From JADLHS01 sp044225555 (GTDB lineage Bacteria > Verrucomicrobiota > Verrucomicrobiia > Limisphaerales > JADLHS01), in assembly GCA_044225555.1 (NCBI GenBank), contig JBGAIM010000022.1, forward strand, positions 11,240 to 75,239: DNA of 64,000 bases. The letters run 5' to 3'. Each line of letters opens with the position of its first letter. Within the stretch, counting starts at the first letter, position 1. The translations under genes were made by a program, and so were the position numbers. Shown here piece after piece: positions 9,985 to 17,374 of this stretch. The notes beneath the pieces are model-generated. The model was not told where the DNA came from, did no database searches, and saw only the letters and a list, made by a program, of their open reading frames with translations.

Positions 9985-10632
9985 TCAGCGCGCCAGCCAA
10001 GTCTTCAGCTTCGCCAACGCCCGGGAGCGGTGGCTAAGCCGGTTCTTCACGTCTTCCCCCAGCTCGGCAAAGGATTGGGTGAACCCATCCGGCACGAACA
10101 GCGGATCGTAACCAAAACCACCCTGACCGCGGGGTCCGAGCTCAATTCGCCCCTCGCAAGCCCCATCGAACAGTTCCGGCTTCGTTGACGGGTCCGAATT
10201 CAACCCGGTCAGCGCAATGACGCAACGAAAGCGGGCGGTGCGTTTTTCCAGGGGCACGTCTTTCAGCAGGCGCAGCAGTTTCGCGTTATTGTCCGCGTCG
10301 GGCGAATTCCCCGCGTGCGCTGAGTCCGCCGCGGCAAAGCGCGCGGAATGCACACCCGGTTTGCCCCCGAGCGCGTCCACCTCCAGACCGGAATCGTCGG
10401 CGAGCACGAAGGCGTTCCGGGTTCCAAGTGTCGAGTTCCCGGTTCGATGCAACCACCGGGCAAGTTCCACCGCCTTCTTCGCCGCGTTATCAGCAAAGGT
10501 CTCCGCGTCCTCAACCACGGCGGGCGCATCGGGAAGATCGCGAAGTGACAGATAGCGGAATTGATCGCCAAGGATGGCGCGGATTTCACCGACCTTGTGG
10601 GCATTGCGCGTGGCAATGAGCAGCGTCGTCAT
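9985..10632 (-). CDS. rdgB: XTP/dITP diphosphohydrolase (RdgB/HAM1)
   Basis: 215 residues. It hydrolyses non-canonical purine triphosphates (dITP, XTP) to monophosphates, keeping them out of DNA. The family opening LLIATRNAHKVGEIRAIL, the FADNAAKKA motif, VLADDSGLEVDALGG and GPRGQGGFGYDPLFVPDG are all intact. Residues 62-74 (TGNSTLGTRNAF) are extra compared with most homologues and are encoded by a heptamer-repeat insert. It is a housekeeping gene 92 bases upstream of the cyclophilin start on the same strand. Confidence 0.95.
   Translation of the reverse strand: MTTLLIATRNAHKVGEIRAILGDQFRYLSLRDLPDAPAVVEDAETFADNAAKKAVELARWLHRTGNSTLGTRNAFVLADDSGLEVDALGGKPGVHSARFAAADSAHAGNSPDADNNAKLLRLLKDVPLEKRTARFRCVIALTGLNSDPSTKPELFDGACEGRIELGPRGQGGFGYDPLFVPDGFTQSFAELGEDVKNRLSHRSRALAKLKTWLAR
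10412..10447 (+). repeat. Heptamer tandem repeat inside rdgB
   Basis: Imperfect 7-base units GTTCCGG, GTTCCAA, GTGTCGA, GTTCCCG and GTTC on the plus strand, of the same type as the array at 8187-8216. It is read here as the antisense of rdgB and adds about ten residues in frame between two conserved motifs. Confidence 0.75.
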
Positions 10633-10691
10633 GCGCGGTTACGATAGCGATGCCAACCGGTTTGATAAAGCGCTTCCGCACGGGCGGACGG

Positions 10692-11342
10692 CTAGTTCGG
10701 TTGATTGCGAATGCGGATAAACACACTCGGCGAACCGCACACGGCTTCCAGCCGGTCGAAGCCGGTGATGTTCGTGCCGTTGCTGAACGAGTTCGTGAAG
10801 GAAGCCACGGGAGTCCAATTCGTCGTTGTGAGATCGCATTTGAATTCCGGAAGAACGCTCCAGCCGTTGGTGCCGGTCGAGGTCACCACGACGTTTTGCC
10901 CCACGGAAATGTTAACAACCCGAACGGTGGGCGGCGAGGCCGGGGTGACGATCGTCAGCGTGCCCGTCATGCTGCCATGATTTCCGCATTGATAAAAAAG
11001 TTGGTCGGGGGCACCGGCAGGCACGGTAAAGGTAACGCTGCCAGCGGTTGCGCCATTGTTCACCACCCCCGTGCCAAACGCCCCGGCGGACCCCAGCCCG
11101 AGCGAAGATTTGATCCAAAACGGATGGATGCCCACATTGCTCAACTGGAAAACGTAGGTAACCCCGCGTTGCAAGGTGAAGCCGGGATCGGCCAGTCCGT
11201 CGATGGTGTAGTTAAGGAAGTCTCCGCCGGTCACATTGAAGGTCTGCGCGGAGGCGGAAATCCCGCAGGTAAGAATAATCGTAGGCAGCAAAGCCCGCTG
11301 CCGAAACAGTATTCCAAGCCACCCAAATGCAATGATCATCAT
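10692..11342 (-). CDS. Secreted cupredoxin (plastocyanin-like)
   Basis: 216 residues from the tandem ATG at 11342, which opens a signal peptide (cleavage near ISASAQ). The core, about residues 35-125, has the type 1 copper pattern: a His in SNVGIHPFWIKS and then FYQCGNHGSMTGTLTIV, in which C-x2-H-x2-M supplies the remaining ligands. A blue-copper electron carrier is the natural reading. The C-terminus (TTTNWTPVASF ... FIRIRNQPN) is a variant of the shared C-terminal module. It lies 61 bases downstream of a second cupredoxin and in line with the cytochrome/porin pair, which suggests a role in the same electron route. Confidence 0.8.
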   Translation of the reverse strand: MMIIAFGWLGILFRQRALLPTIILTCGISASAQTFNVTGGDFLNYTIDGLADPGFTLQRGVTYVFQLSNVGIHPFWIKSSLGLGSAGAFGTGVVNNGATAGSVTFTVPAGAPDQLFYQCGNHGSMTGTLTIVTPASPPTVRVVNISVGQNVVVTSTGTNGWSVLPEFKCDLTTTNWTPVASFTNSFSNGTNITGFDRLEAVCGSPSVFIRIRNQPN

Positions 11343-11403
11343 CTGCCAAGTGAGAGCTTCGTGGCCGAGGATGGTTCCCGACAACCTCTCGATTTCGAAC
11401 GCA

Positions 11404-12264
11404 TCACAGATCCTGTCGCGCCCGGTAGAAGCGTTGGAGCACGTTCGTCGAGGTGGTGTCGGTGACATTGAAGGAGTTGGCAGGCGCCACATTGGTGATG
11501 ATGGCGGACCAGTTTGCCAGGTTGGTGGAGGCCTCGGTGGCGTAGGTCTGGCCCGCGATGCCCTGAATCGTGAGTTGGAATTGCCCGTTGGGCAGCAGCG
11601 TGGGTGATGTGAGAATGGCGTTGGTCAGCACGAACACATTCACCACCGCGGATGTGGCCGCCAGTCCCGAGTTATCCTGCGCCCGCGCGGTGAAAGTGTA
11701 GTTGCCCGCCGCAGCGTTATTGAGGGTGAAGCTGTAGGGTGATCCAGTGTCATTTCCCAAGAGCGTGCCTCCGGAAAAGAACTGCACATTGGTCACCGCA
11801 CCATCATCCGTGGCGGCAGCTTGCAGGAGAATGTTGGCGGGGGCGGTGAGTCTGGCGTTGTGCGCAGGATTGGTCAGGGAAACTGAAGGCGCCAGATTGA
11901 TGGAAACCACGGTAACGGTGCCAGTTTGTTCGCTATGGCGATTTTGCGGCAAAGGTGCGTAAACATGCCGGTTGCAAAAGTACGGAAAAAAACCATTGGT
12001 GGTGAAGGTCAGCGTGAACGTCGTAGGGGTGCCATCCAGATCTCCGCTCGCCCAGGTAAAAGGCGTGTTGGTGCGGGTGACATCGTGGAAAACGGTGGCC
12101 GACGTGGTGTTTGTCCAACGGACGGCGTCGCCGACATTGATGGTCAGGTTGGTCGGATTGAAGAAGTAGCTGCCAATCTGGACCGTGTTGGTGACCGCCG
12201 GCAACGCAAGCGGCGGGAACATCATACTCAGGCCGAGGAACACGAGGGAGGGCTTGTTTCGCAT
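11404..12264 (-). CDS. Secreted cupredoxin with Ig-like domain and FYR-type C-terminus
   Basis: 286 residues, signal peptide ending near LALPA. Residues 25-118 form a cupredoxin: SYFFNPTNLTINVGDAVRW, a His in TVFHDVTR, and FFPYFCNRH followed by QTGTVTVV. The usual axial Met position (M-x-G before the last strand) appears to be Gln, as in stellacyanin-type sites; this is my inference from position. Residues 122-210 are an Ig-like domain (APSVSLTNPAHNARLTAPAN). The end has EASTNLANWSAI and terminal RFYRARQDL. It starts 18 bases after the stop of the heme-barrel gene, so it is probably in that operon. Confidence 0.8.
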   Translation of the reverse strand: MRNKPSLVFLGLSMMFPPLALPAVTNTVQIGSYFFNPTNLTINVGDAVRWTNTTSATVFHDVTRTNTPFTWASGDLDGTPTTFTLTFTTNGFFPYFCNRHVYAPLPQNRHSEQTGTVTVVSINLAPSVSLTNPAHNARLTAPANILLQAAATDDGAVTNVQFFSGGTLLGNDTGSPYSFTLNNAAAGNYTFTARAQDNSGLAATSAVVNVFVLTNAILTSPTLLPNGQFQLTIQGIAGQTYATEASTNLANWSAIITNVAPANSFNVTDTTSTNVLQRFYRARQDL

Positions 12265-12282
12265 AGGGTTTGGGAGGGTTGT

Positions 12283-14652
12283 CTAGTTGAGCCGCCAGTT
12301 CAACGAGACGAATACGGCATTGGCCGTGTAATTGTTCGCCCCACCCGAACTGGGTTCGGTGTAGTGGTAAAAGCCGTATTGCAATTTGGTCGTCAAATCT
12401 TTCGTGCAGCGAGACACTAGCCCGACTTGCAAACCATGCAAGCGATAGTCCATCCCCAGCGGCAGGCCGGTCGCAAAATTATCCTGTTGGAAGTCGGACG
12501 ATGAGAAATTGTAGCCGCCGATCAGGTCCGTCTTCGGCGTCAGCACATAACGCCCATGGAACAACCAGCTCCAGGTATTTCCCCGATAGGGCACAACCGC
12601 CTCGGTCGAATCCTGAATGGTGGTGTTGCGCACATTCTGATAAGACAGGGTCGAAAATAAATTCAACCGACGCCAGGGGGTCAGGGTGAAGTTCACGCTG
12701 AAGATTTGCGCGTCGTAGTTGCCGGCAAACATTTCTCCACCCGGTGAAGCATCATCGGTGGTAACTGCGGTGACTGATTTGGTTGTGGTGAGATAGTCGG
12801 TGGCCACCCAGCGCCAACTGAAGGTGGTCTTCCACCAGCCACTCGGGCGGACGGTAAACCGTGCGCCGACCTCCTGCGTCGTCAAGTCGCGGGCCGTGAT
12901 GAGCGCCGGATAGCCGGAGATGGGGATAAGGGGATCGCTGGGATCGTAGGCCGCGCCGTCGTAGGTCGAGGAACGGGCGCGCCAGCGATAATAGGCGCCC
13001 AGCTTGAGCCAGTTGCGCGGGGAGGTATCGAAACCCGTGCGAACATCGAAGGCGCTGCTCTGGGCGTCCGTATCCCGCAGGAAGGTGGGCGGCAGATCAC
13101 CCAGCGAGTTTTCGGATTGATCGAGGCTCTCCTGCTGCAACCGTGCCTCGGTATAAAGCGTGGTGAACGGCAACCGCGTGTAACGCAAGGTGACACTTTC
13201 GTCCACCACCACCTTGTCAAGCTCCGTGAAGGCGCTGTTGGTGGCGCCCGCGGGATCCACGAATTCCGTGCCCGCGAGGTTTCCGTTTTGCTGCGTCCAC
13301 TCGCCTTGCACGCCAAAGGTCAGCGTCCCGCCCTGCCACGGGCCCAGCAGGACGTTGGCGTTGGCCACCTGTGATTGCCGCTCCAGGGCGATGCGCTGGG
13401 CGGTGTACTGCCGGAGCACCAGTCCGCCCGGAATGGACTCATCGAGGTTGAAGTCCGCGTCTCCCGAGAGTTGGCTGTAGAGATAACCGGCGGACGTGAA
13501 AAGCCAGGGACGAAATTGGCGCTCCAGGCGCAGCGTATTGGCGCCCTCAAATGATCGCCAGCCTTGCTGGACATTGTCCTGAACTGGCGAATTCGGAGTG
13601 CTTAGGTCCACAAAAGCGACATTCACCTGCCGCGTATTGGAGTCAGTCCACTCGCCGCGGAAGTTGTCTTCGAGTCGCCAGCCGCCGCGATTGAGATCAA
13701 AGTCGAATTTCAGGATGTGCGTGTGCTCATCAATCTCCTTGTAGGCCGGATAAATATTCCGGGTCGCGATCCCGTCCGTCACCGCCCCCCATTGCAACGT
13801 CGCTTTTTCACCATTCCGGTACTGGTATTCATAACCCAGCACCATTCGTGGCCAGTCGGGCAAGATCAGGCCAAAGTCTGCCCAGGCGCGCCCGACGTCG
13901 AGGTGCAGATCGCGATCGAGACTGAAAACCGACGGTGTAAATCCCGGATAGTAGCCGCCTGTATCCGAGTCGTATTTCCTGAACTGCTCGAAGCCAAACT
14001 GCGCGAACCCGCGGTCTGATTTCTCGACGAACAGCCGGGCCCGATAGTCGTCAGTCAAGGCGTGGCCGCTGAAGGTGTATTTCGTTTCCGGTGTGACCTG
14101 TTCAAACACCTCGATCTCCTCAACTCCGCCGCGCCAACCATCGCGCAGGCCCGTAAGTTGGCGAAACTTGGATTCGTTACCGGTCACAGTGGTGAATCCG
14201 ACGGCTGGAGCAAGGGTCAGATTGAATCTCTGATCGTCATCCGGCCCCCACCAGGCGCCCTGATCCACCCAGGCCCGCAAGAGTTCCACCTGCCCGGGCG
14301 TTAACGGTTCGCCCTGTCCCTCAGGTGGCATCACCGATTCCGGATCAAGCCGCGCGACAAAACGAATCAGCGGTGAATTGGTACTGCTGCCCGGAAAAAC
14401 TGCCGGGCCGTTGTCACCACCCTTCAAAAAGAACTCATACTGGTCCAGTCGAAATCCCCCTTTGTGGCGCGTAGCACCGTGACAGCGTACACAGTTTTGC
14501 TCGAAGATGGGCTGGATATCCGCAACGAAATCGATCCTCCGCGAAACGGCGGGCAAGGATTCCAACGCGTTGGGATCCGCCGCTGCAGAATGAGCAACCA
14601 GGAACAGCACCGAAACTGTCAAACCCGACCAGGCTGGACTTCGAATGCTCAC
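12283..14652 (-). CDS. Heme-fused MtrB/PioB-like outer-membrane beta-barrel
   Basis: About 789 residues. A GTG at 14652, eight bases after the stop of the cytochrome gene, gives a neat signal peptide; an ATG at 14694 would overlap that gene. The first domain is a planctomycete-type cytochrome c: FEQNCVRCHGATRHKGGF with CVRCH and a distal Met in ESVMPPEGQG. The remaining 650 residues alternate polar and aromatic positions as in an outer-membrane barrel with about 26-28 strands and end in SLNWRLN. Its position behind an MtrA-like cytochrome supports an MtrB-type porin sheath. A heme domain on the barrel itself is not part of canonical MtrB, which has a short CxxC instead. Confidence 0.75.
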   Translation of the reverse strand: MSIRSPAWSGLTVSVLFLVAHSAAADPNALESLPAVSRRIDFVADIQPIFEQNCVRCHGATRHKGGFRLDQYEFFLKGGDNGPAVFPGSSTNSPLIRFVARLDPESVMPPEGQGEPLTPGQVELLRAWVDQGAWWGPDDDQRFNLTLAPAVGFTTVTGNESKFRQLTGLRDGWRGGVEEIEVFEQVTPETKYTFSGHALTDDYRARLFVEKSDRGFAQFGFEQFRKYDSDTGGYYPGFTPSVFSLDRDLHLDVGRAWADFGLILPDWPRMVLGYEYQYRNGEKATLQWGAVTDGIATRNIYPAYKEIDEHTHILKFDFDLNRGGWRLEDNFRGEWTDSNTRQVNVAFVDLSTPNSPVQDNVQQGWRSFEGANTLRLERQFRPWLFTSAGYLYSQLSGDADFNLDESIPGGLVLRQYTAQRIALERQSQVANANVLLGPWQGGTLTFGVQGEWTQQNGNLAGTEFVDPAGATNSAFTELDKVVVDESVTLRYTRLPFTTLYTEARLQQESLDQSENSLGDLPPTFLRDTDAQSSAFDVRTGFDTSPRNWLKLGAYYRWRARSSTYDGAAYDPSDPLIPISGYPALITARDLTTQEVGARFTVRPSGWWKTTFSWRWVATDYLTTTKSVTAVTTDDASPGGEMFAGNYDAQIFSVNFTLTPWRRLNLFSTLSYQNVRNTTIQDSTEAVVPYRGNTWSWLFHGRYVLTPKTDLIGGYNFSSSDFQQDNFATGLPLGMDYRLHGLQVGLVSRCTKDLTTKLQYGFYHYTEPSSGGANNYTANAVFVSLNWRLN

Positions 14653-14659
14653 AGTTGTC

Positions 14660-15472
14660 TCAGTAGCGATGACGCGGGCTGACGTTTGACCCATGTACGG
14701 CGGTGTGGCAACCGGCACTCCAGCAGGTGCCATAACTGAGATAGGTCGTGTGGTTTTCTTTTCCGATGAAAATCTGCCCCGGTGTCCCCTGCACCTGTGC
14801 GTGACATTTCAGGCAAAGATTGTTGTCGCTTTCAACGAGCATCTTGGCGTTGATCGCACCGTGTGGGCTGTGACACACCGTGCAACCTTCGCGCAAGGCT
14901 TCGTGCTCGAAGACGAAAGGCTTCGACTGGTCGCGGTGACAGTTCGCGCAGGATTGGTTCAAGCGCGCCAGACCCGAGCCGCCGGCGGGCTTCATGATAT
15001 CCGCGCCGTGAGGGTCGTGGCACTGCACGCAGTTCATTTTGCCTTCGAGCACCGGATGATGCTGCGGCAGGCTGAATTCGGCGTGGGTGTCGAGGTGACA
15101 ATTGAAACAGGCGGCGGCGTCCCGGCCCGGATTCAAAATAAATTTCCCACGCCCGCCACCGATTTCAACGTGTTTGCTCCCGGGACCGTGGCAGGCTTCA
15201 CAACCGCTGGGGCCGGCTGTCGCCACCGGCGCAAAGTGCATCCGGGCATGGGCGCTGGCGGGGAATTGCTGGACGTAATTGGTGTGGCACTGCAGGCAGG
15301 TTTTGTTGCCGACGTAATTCGCACCCGGGATGTCCGTCGGCACGATGACCGCCCGCGGAACCGTTGAACAGGAGTTCGCCACCAATAGCACGAGAAGCCA
15401 CAACGACGCGGCAGTAATTCCGGTGAGGCACCGAACCCGATTGCCGGGCAGATTCTTGCTCGTCCGTCGCAC
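14660..15472 (-). CDS. Octaheme c-type cytochrome, MtrA/DmsE-like
   Basis: 270 residues from a GTG start. A hydrophobic export segment ends near LLVANSC, a weak lipobox. Seven CxxCH heme sites follow: CLQCH, CEACH, CFNCH, CVQCH, CANCH, CTVCH and CLKCH. An eighth, CWSAGCH, has the rarer CX4CH spacing. HxxxH-type partner histidines lie between them (for example LPQHHPVLEG). Spacing and size resemble the DmsE/MtrA/PioA family, which carries electrons across the outer membrane inside a porin. It is the first gene of the run, directly before the barrel, and divergent from an ECF sigma gene. Confidence 0.88.
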   Translation of the reverse strand: MRRTSKNLPGNRVRCLTGITAASLWLLVLLVANSCSTVPRAVIVPTDIPGANYVGNKTCLQCHTNYVQQFPASAHARMHFAPVATAGPSGCEACHGPGSKHVEIGGGRGKFILNPGRDAAACFNCHLDTHAEFSLPQHHPVLEGKMNCVQCHDPHGADIMKPAGGSGLARLNQSCANCHRDQSKPFVFEHEALREGCTVCHSPHGAINAKMLVESDNNLCLKCHAQVQGTPGQIFIGKENHTTYLSYGTCWSAGCHTAVHGSNVSPRHRY

Positions 15473-15815
15473 GCAAGCCCCTAAACTCTTCCTAGACTTT
15501 TGTCAATGACTTGGACCAAGCCTGGGTTCGCCAGAGTTTCACCGCAAGTTTGCGGACCACTCGGCGGGACGGCGAGATGGCCGGGCACAATCTTGGCCCA
15601 ACCGGACAGCGACGGAACTTCAAACCGCCGCGTCGAGCTAAAGTTGTTATCAAGGAATCCTTCACCCGACTGTGAGGCGCCAGCCAAGTGAAAAGTTCCC
15701 GAAAGTCGCAGACTTTTACGCTCGAATGTCCATCTCCTCTCGGCCAAATTGGTCCGGGCGACCGGGCGCGGGAACAATTCTCGTGTCAGCTGCTCTTATT
15801 TGGTGATGACGCACT
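15473..15815. other. Divergent intergenic region
   Basis: 343 bases between the octaheme cytochrome gene (minus) and the ECF sigma gene (plus). It must hold both promoters. I see no convincing gene, repeat or strong hairpin; a 98-codon open frame on the minus strand lacks any recognisable protein feature. Confidence 0.5.
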
Positions 15816-16337
15816 ATGGCATCGGCTGGGGATTTTGAAGGCTTGGTGGCTCGTTTCTACGAGCCACTCTACCAGTTTGCCTTCAGCCTGACGCGCTCCG
15901 AGGCGGATGCCTGTGATCTGACTCAACAAACGTTCTACGTCTGGGCCACCAAGGGCCATCAGTTGCGTGATCCTGATAAAGTGAAGACCTGGCTGTTTAC
16001 GACTCTGCACCGCCAATTTCTGGAATCAAGGCGGCGGCAGGTTCGTTTCCCCCACCAGGAACTTGAGGCGGCGGAATTCGAGCTGCCCGTCATCCAGCCG
16101 AACGCGATCAGCCAGATCGATACCGACAAGGTGCTCGCATCACTGGCGCGCGTGGATGAAAGTTTTCAAGCTCCCGTGGCCCTGTTCTACCTCCAGGATT
16201 ATTCCTACAAGGAAATCGCCGAGGTTCTCGGCCTGCCCCTGGGCACGGTGAAATCGAGAATCTCCCGCGGCATCGGACAATTGCAAAAGTTGCTGGCAAA
16301 AGATCTGCCGCAACGAAATGACAAGACGCAATCGTGA
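15816..16337 (+). CDS. RNA polymerase ECF-type sigma factor
   Basis: 173 residues. Region 2 is visible at residues 8-70 (FYEPLYQFAFSLTRSEADAC, then DLTQQTFYVWA and KTWLFTTLHRQFL). Region 4, about residues 110-160, has the helix-turn-helix YSYKEIAEVLGLPLGTVKSR. The stop overlaps the start of the next gene by GTGA, so sigma and its membrane partner are co-translated, as in sigma/anti-sigma pairs. It is divergent from the octaheme cytochrome gene, so it may control that operon; this is inferred from position only. Confidence 0.9.
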   Translation: MASAGDFEGLVARFYEPLYQFAFSLTRSEADACDLTQQTFYVWATKGHQLRDPDKVKTWLFTTLHRQFLESRRRQVRFPHQELEAAEFELPVIQPNAISQIDTDKVLASLARVDESFQAPVALFYLQDYSYKEIAEVLGLPLGTVKSRISRGIGQLQKLLAKDLPQRNDKTQS

Positions 16338-17095
16338 CTGCACAACAAGCCCGACAAATTTTGCTGGCCTACCGGCCTTGGACGAATGACGCCCAGGATC
16401 CGGAAGTGGCCGAGGCGCTGGCGTTGTGCCAGCAGGACGCCGGCTTGGCCAAGTGGCTCGAAAATCACTGCGCGCTGCAAAACGCCATCCACGCCCGCCT
16501 GCAAGCCGTGCCCGTGCCGGAAGGCCTCCAGCAACAGATTGTCTCCGAGTTCAAGTCCCGGGGCCTGACCGTCTGGTGGCGCCGGCCTGCCGTGCTCGCC
16601 ACCGCCGCCACAGTGATGCTGCTGATTGCGATCGGTTCACTCTGGCTCAACCTTCCCCGATCGCCGGAGCAGGACGTGAGTTTTGCCGCCTATCGCAATC
16701 GCATGGTGCGAACGGCCGCGCGCGCCTATGGAATGGATTTGGAAACAAATGATGTCACTCAAATCCGCACGTTCCTAACTCAGCACCAATCACACGGCGA
16801 CTATGTCCTGCCGAAGGGCCTCGCACTAACTCCAACGGTCGGTTGCGGTGCGTTGAGCTGGCAGGGCAAACCCGTGGCGATGGTGTGTTTCCGCACCGGC
16901 AAACCGCTGTCGCCCGGTGCAAAAAGCGATCTGTTCCTTTTCGTCATTGACCAACAGGACTTGGTGGACCCGCCGCAGCCGACGGCGCCACTGTTTGCCG
17001 GCGTGAGCACGCTCGTGACCGCTACCTGGCGCGAAGGGGGAAAGGTTTATTTGCTCGCGGGCTTCGATGAGTCTCAACTCAAGCAACGGTTGTGA
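16334..17095 (+). CDS. Probable membrane-bound anti-sigma factor
   Basis: 253 residues from a GTG start inside the GTGA overlap with the sigma gene. The first 80 residues are cytoplasmic and helical. One membrane span (VLATAATVMLLIAIGSLWL, about residues 91-109) follows, then about 145 residues outside. I see no zinc anti-sigma HxxxCxxC motif. Assignment rests on gene position, the translational coupling and single-span topology. The outer part (ALTPTVGCGALSWQGKPVAM) has the look of DUF-type sensor domains but is not one I recognise. Confidence 0.65.
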   Translation: MTAQQARQILLAYRPWTNDAQDPEVAEALALCQQDAGLAKWLENHCALQNAIHARLQAVPVPEGLQQQIVSEFKSRGLTVWWRRPAVLATAATVMLLIAIGSLWLNLPRSPEQDVSFAAYRNRMVRTAARAYGMDLETNDVTQIRTFLTQHQSHGDYVLPKGLALTPTVGCGALSWQGKPVAMVCFRTGKPLSPGAKSDLFLFVIDQQDLVDPPQPTAPLFAGVSTLVTATWREGGKVYLLAGFDESQLKQRL

Positions 17096-17374
17096 CTGCC
17101 GGTCGCTGTGGTGAGTTCACCTGGCTTCCAGCCTGATCGCTGGATTGACCGTTCCGATCAGCGTCGGTTTCGTGGGCATTGCCATCTCCACTCTGAGTCG
17201 TGTGTTTCCAGTTGAATGGTTCCTCGGGGCAACTCCGCACAACGGGCGAAGCATCATCGATCACGCCTAGCCCACACGGTTATTCTCCGGAATATTGCTG
17301 GCCAAGGCCTGAAGCGAAGCGGAGTTGCGAACCAACCGCGCCAACCACGTCCGGTGGCCGGAACACCCCGTCAA

